Positions 60,029 through 64,000 of a DNA stretch of 64,000 nt are shown here, one piece after another. The translations under genes were made by a program, and so were the position numbers. Position 1 is the stretch's first letter, and every line of letters begins with the position of its first letter. The stretch lies in the NCBI RefSeq assembly GCF_018139145.2, contig NC_059500.1:32221437-32285436 (forward strand), in the 5' to 3' direction. The notes under the pieces are model-generated. The model had not been told where the DNA came from. It did no database searches and worked only from the letters and a program-made list of their open reading frames with translations. This DNA comes from Gymnogyps californianus (taxonomy: Eukaryota > Chordata > Aves > Accipitriformes > Cathartidae).

Positions 60029-60194
60029 CTGCGACCTCAATGAGGATGGCTGTTGGATCAACCTGCTATGACCTCTGCTGAGCTGATTATAACTCAGCTT
60101 TTGTAGCATTCTATTTTTCCCCAAAAGTCATAGTTTATTCACTGTGTCCTGTAACAGAAATTTAAATGGTCCTGGTTTTTTTTTCTATAACATT

Positions 60195-60202
60195 ATGCAA
60201 AT
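60195..60202 (+). promoter_or_regulatory. Octamer motif ATGCAAAT
   Basis: Perfect octamer within TATGCAAATGAT, the same 12-mer as at 54659. Confidence 0.3.
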
Positions 60203-61333
60203 GATATTGATTTTTCTAGCCCTGTAAATATTTGAGATGATAGGAAAGATTTCTGACATCCCCCCCACCCCAATTCTGCAACACCTTTTGTGCACCAAGA
60301 AGGCATGTGAAGTATAAAAATACTTCGGGTGCTTTTAAAGTTCTAGCAAAAAATAAAATCAATTTCTGTAAAAATTTCAAGTTTCTGCAAACCAAGTTTA
60401 AGAGGAAAAAGATGGAAGTTGGGTTTGTGTCTGCAGCAGAACAAAGAAGAATGGCTAATCACCCACACCACAAAGATTCTTGTACTGTCCACTTTTTGGC
60501 CATTGAAAAATTTGGAGGCATAAATAATGAGGCAGATTTCCTTCACTTTCTCCTCTGAAGGAACATTCCTTTCTTGCTGAGAACTCAGAGAGGACTCTGA
60601 ATATGCCTGTAGGATTGAGAAGCAGAAGGAGATTTTTAATTTTTGTTCTGCAGATTCAAATCCATGGATTATGCCAGTCTGTTACCCCAAAGAAAAACGA
60701 AACAAAAGCAAAAACAAACAAGCCATGAGATCATCTGCATCACTGCTGTAAACAGATTAGCCCCATGTCATGTGAAAACTCCTTATCACACAGCTGGGAT
60801 TTAACGTATGAGGACTCACCCTTTGCTGTGTGGCCCTGCATGTCCATTCACCGTGATGTTCCAACTGCAAAATATTTTAACAGTGCTTTTTCCAATTTAC
60901 CTATCACCCATATTCTGAACAGAGACAGTTGATCTTCCTCCTGATTTTTAATCCTTCCCCCTTTCTGTCCAGAAGGACTGCTTAACCTAAAACCTTAATC
61001 CTTAAGCTTGGAAAGTCTGTAGTCACTTGCCTTCATAACCATGTTAGCTTTATCACTGCATCATCAGAAGGAGTATTTTTTTTAACAGAAAAGTCAATGT
61101 GCTAAGCCTCTCCTCTAGCATTGCAGCTTCTGATATTTCACCCTGAGATAATGCTAGTGTCTTTGCCCAGCCTCATAGCTTGGGCACTTTTTAGTTTTAC
61201 ATTATTTTAACTCATCCCCAGATAGCTGGGAAATCTTGGCTAATCAAGAACCAAAAGGCTATTAAACATTTCATATCTTACCCTGACAGAAAAGAGAAAG
61301 AGCTGTTTACCTTAAGCAGACAATTAAAAAAAG

Positions 61334-61402
61334 GGATGAAAGCCCAGCATTGTAAAGTCAATGAAATCTTTGCCGTTCACATCAGCAGGCCATAATTTTA
61401 CC
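61334..61402. repeat. Decayed palindromic amniote repeat
   Basis: GGATGAAAGCCCAGCATTGT, AAAGTCAATGAAATCTTTGC, CGTTCACATCAGCAGGCCAT, AATTTTACC follows the order GATGAAATCCTGGCCCCATTGAAGTCAATGG...TTTGCCATTGACTTCAGTGGGGCCAGGATTTCACC. The first and last parts are weakly complementary, as in the parent palindrome. Confidence 0.5.
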
Positions 61403-62436
61403 TGGGATGTTTTATTTGGTTCCCAGGTGTTCTTAGCTTTGCCTTTATTCTGCTTCCACAGGCTTTACAGTAGCTTCAGCCCTTTTTTCCAGTGAGAAGC
61501 CATTTGTATAATTGAGTGTATGATGTTTCCCTCCTCTCTCCCTGAGAGTGGCTAATAACCTCACCCTTTATTAGAGATGGGAAAAAACACATAGGAAAGA
61601 GATGCTGAAAACCAAAATTCATTATTTCTGCCACTCATGGAGGACTTTTTTCTTCATTAAGCGAAGAATCTTGAGGGCACAAGAGAGCTTTAAAATCCTT
61701 TTCCTCTGGTTCAGACTTCTGCTTTTAACTTTTACCACTCCATCCAACTATTTCTCCACTTACAGCACTTGCAATTCAGTTTTTGGTCTTTCCATTCTGC
61801 CTCTCACCAACCCACCTCTCCCCAGGACTGGTTCTTTTAAAGATATACAGAACTTCTCTATGATACATGAGATGCCTCTGTTTATACATGATATGCAAAA
61901 TATATGCTTCACATTTTTATACTCTGCTATCAAATTAGGTAATAGGAGGTTAAATCAAGTGGGAAGCACACAGATATTCTTATTTAGCTCATGAAAAGCT
62001 GAAACTTCTTTTTTTCTGAATATTTACATTCCAAAACTTAAACATGTTTACAGTATAACTGTTCATAATTTTCTTTCTTTCAGTCATGAAAAAAAGCAAT
62101 CAGAGACAATATATTCCACTTGTTTTGAAAAATGTTAACTTTTCATTAAAAATTGAGAAAGTTTGGAATATAGCTAACAAAGATTGACAAGTTTAGATTT
62201 AAGTGGTTACTTCATGTGAACGACTTCATCTTGTAGAATTTCCATTTTTTTATTAAAAAGTCATGAGGGAAAATGATGGTCTAGTAGTTAATATCTGACA
62301 CCATAAATTTATCAAACACTGAAGAACGGCCTATAAAAAAATGGGAGTTCATCACAGGTCTTCTGTGAGAGAAGCAAAGTAGTTAGACCTTCAGTCCTTA
62401 ACATCTAGAGCTTCACGGCTAATCAATAGGGGAGGC

Positions 62437-62444
62437 ATGCAAAT
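62437..62444 (+). promoter_or_regulatory. Octamer motif ATGCAAAT
   Basis: Perfect octamer, within GGCATGCAAATACAG. Confidence 0.3.
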
Positions 62445-63825
62445 ACAGCCTTCATTGCACGGAATTACAAATTATCATATGTTGCTGGCACAACTGCCTG
62501 CACACATCTGGATTCCTGCAGTGGAATGGGGACTGCGTTAACCACTGCAATTAACCCAGCTCTGTTGAAGCCAATGTCACCACACTGTTACATACTGGCC
62601 AAGGATGTGGGAACATAAATGCAGATCTGTGCACCATTGTTCCCCGCAGCACTGCCAGCGTGCCCACAACAAACATAGGTGGCTCCTGTTTCCATCACAA
62701 GGAAGCCTTGGATTCCTCCTCTGAAAGGATGCCTGGCTTGTTAGCTGTCTGGTAAAATAAAAACATAAGGCTCCTCTTGCTAACATGTATCTCAGCCTTA
62801 CCTAGAGGTACAAAAGGACATGTTCTTCAACTTTAAGAGTTTAAGAACAAGGAATTTAATCCGAAACATAAGCACCCCTGATTAAATAAATAGCAAGGCA
62901 TCAGAAAGCCTGTGTAACTTCTGTGGAAAAGTTGAAGCCTACTTTGGCTTAGCTTAACATATAGATCATTTTTGTATGTCAGTTTCGTTCCTAGTGCAGA
63001 AAATCATGCCGTAGAGATGTTGTAGTGCTAAGACTCTGGAATTTAGTCTGTTCCCTTTTTCTGTACTAATATTATTCATTTTAACAGCACCAGGCAAGAT
63101 CAAGACTCCATCTTGCTTGACCACTCATCAGAATTGTCAAGTGAAAAAAAGAAAATATGCGATTACCTAAGGTACACAAGATTTGTCATGTTAGGTCAGA
63201 TTGATCCTGTCTCTGACAACGACCAATAGCAGATTCTTGAGGAAGGAATATGAGGCCAAAACAGCTACAGAGACATCTTTCCCTGGTACAGTCTTGCAGA
63301 TTCTGAAAAAAACCTGAAGATAAGCCTCTACAAACCTGAATATATTACTACATGCTGTGAGAACTAAGTTGTGTACTTGCGTGTGTCCGTATACTTGGTG
63401 TCATGATTGGCTAGAAGGGGCTTCTAGTCAATTTACTCCAGCTTCACACTTTGAACAACAGCTGGCTTACAGGACAGTAAATCCAACAAAAAATATCTGA
63501 CCTGCTGCACCTCAGAACAGAGTTTTAAAACTGAAGTCTTTGAATGTGGTATCAGATAATAGCACCTTCTCAAATCATTCACCTTTACTTGAACATAGTT
63601 CAAATTTTCGGCTCTGGCCAGACCGGTTATATTCACCTCAGGAAGCTTGAACACCACTACCTCCCCCGACCCCCCTGCCAAAACAGATTTAGTTGGGAAT
63701 GAGATAAAACACACATCTAAACAACAGAAGTAAAACCCACATGGGATCAGACTACTCACTGTGCAGTGAAAGATCTAAACACAGAGGAATCTGAGGGCCT
63801 CTGGGGGAGTTAACACCATGAGGAT

Positions 63826-63855
63826 GACAGTCACTCTTAAGACAGTCACTCTTAA
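63826..63855 (+). repeat. Perfect 15-bp tandem duplication
   Basis: GACAGTCACTCTTAA occurs twice head to tail without mismatch. It may be length-polymorphic. Confidence 0.8.
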
Positions 63856-64000
63856 ATCCAAGTGTTACTAATACTCAACCCTGTGAACTATTAGGCCAAA
63901 ATAGAACAGGCAATCCCTTCATTTATGTAGAACAATCCACACTATATTGAGCTTGAACTGAGGAGCCTGGAGCTTGCCAAAACTTTGACTTTATCAAATT

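Larger units (their letters stand above)
52806..64000. other. Gene-free AT-rich stretch, possible regulatory DNA
   Basis: No gene is supported. Frames reach 135 codons (56677-57084, minus) without recognisable domains. The segment 56190-56520 is locally GC-rich, with overlapping frames on both strands. AT-rich blocks at 53430-53720, 54420-54680 and 58190-58270 carry homeodomain, octamer and RFX-like motifs and lack repeat signatures, so they are candidates for conserved non-coding elements. Confidence 0.55.

Noticed and set aside
1..64000. CRISPR arrays, phage, operons or defence systems
   Set aside because: There are no spaced direct repeats, no dense same-strand coding and no recognisable prokaryotic protein. 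The repeats are avian.

Overview
This window looks like nuclear DNA from a bird, most probably a neoavian. It appears to be a gene-poor intergenic or intronic stretch. The evidence is the repeat content. There are two solo long terminal repeats with the TGT(C/G)CTGGTTT...AACA-type ends and LTR body that I recognise from avian ERVL-type elements (the TguLTR5-like group). There is a CR1 LINE 3' end finishing in the diagnostic ATTCTATCATTCTATG tail. Old amniote repeats of MIR/CORE-SINE and L3 type, and many decayed palindromic repeats, are also present. Base composition is AT-leaning, with many homopolymer runs and no dense bacterial-style coding. I found no convincing protein-coding gene, tRNA, rRNA, CRISPR array or bacterial operon. 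The open frames (almost all under 150 codons, maximum 216) have the size and composition expected of chance frames, and the longest one runs into an LTR.

Layout. From 1 to about 15 kb: unique non-coding DNA with A-, C- and G-rich simple tracts, an A10G17 run at 9.38 kb and a long polypyrimidine tract at 13.3 kb. From 15 to 24 kb: AT-rich unique DNA with a perfect 20-bp inverted repeat spanning 111 bp (16.1 kb), an L3-like tail (18.3 kb) and two decayed palindromic repeats (22.0 and 22.8 kb). From 24 to 36 kb: a MIR-like SINE (24.2 kb), an AT-rich tandem duplication and hairpin (28.4 kb), then featureless DNA. From 36.1 to 40.8 kb: two solo LTRs in opposite orientation, about 3.5 kb apart, each with its own target duplication (one perfect, one with a mismatch). 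Between them lie a weak MIR-like remnant and short tandem duplications. From 41 to 52 kb: mostly unique DNA with two palindromic-repeat remnants and a weak terminal-exon candidate (50.1 kb). From 52.4 kb to the end: the CR1 fragment, then AT-rich unique DNA with five or more palindromic-repeat remnants, several perfect octamer motifs and an RFX-like box. That makes it the best place to look for a conserved enhancer.

No genes can be shown to work together here. The functional content, if any, would be cis-regulatory. No previously undescribed biological system is evident. The most checkable oddities are the perfect inverted repeat at 16.1 kb, the intact CRE palindrome in the first LTR and the enhancer-like block at 53.4-54.7 kb. 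Family names and divergence are judged by eye, without a database search.
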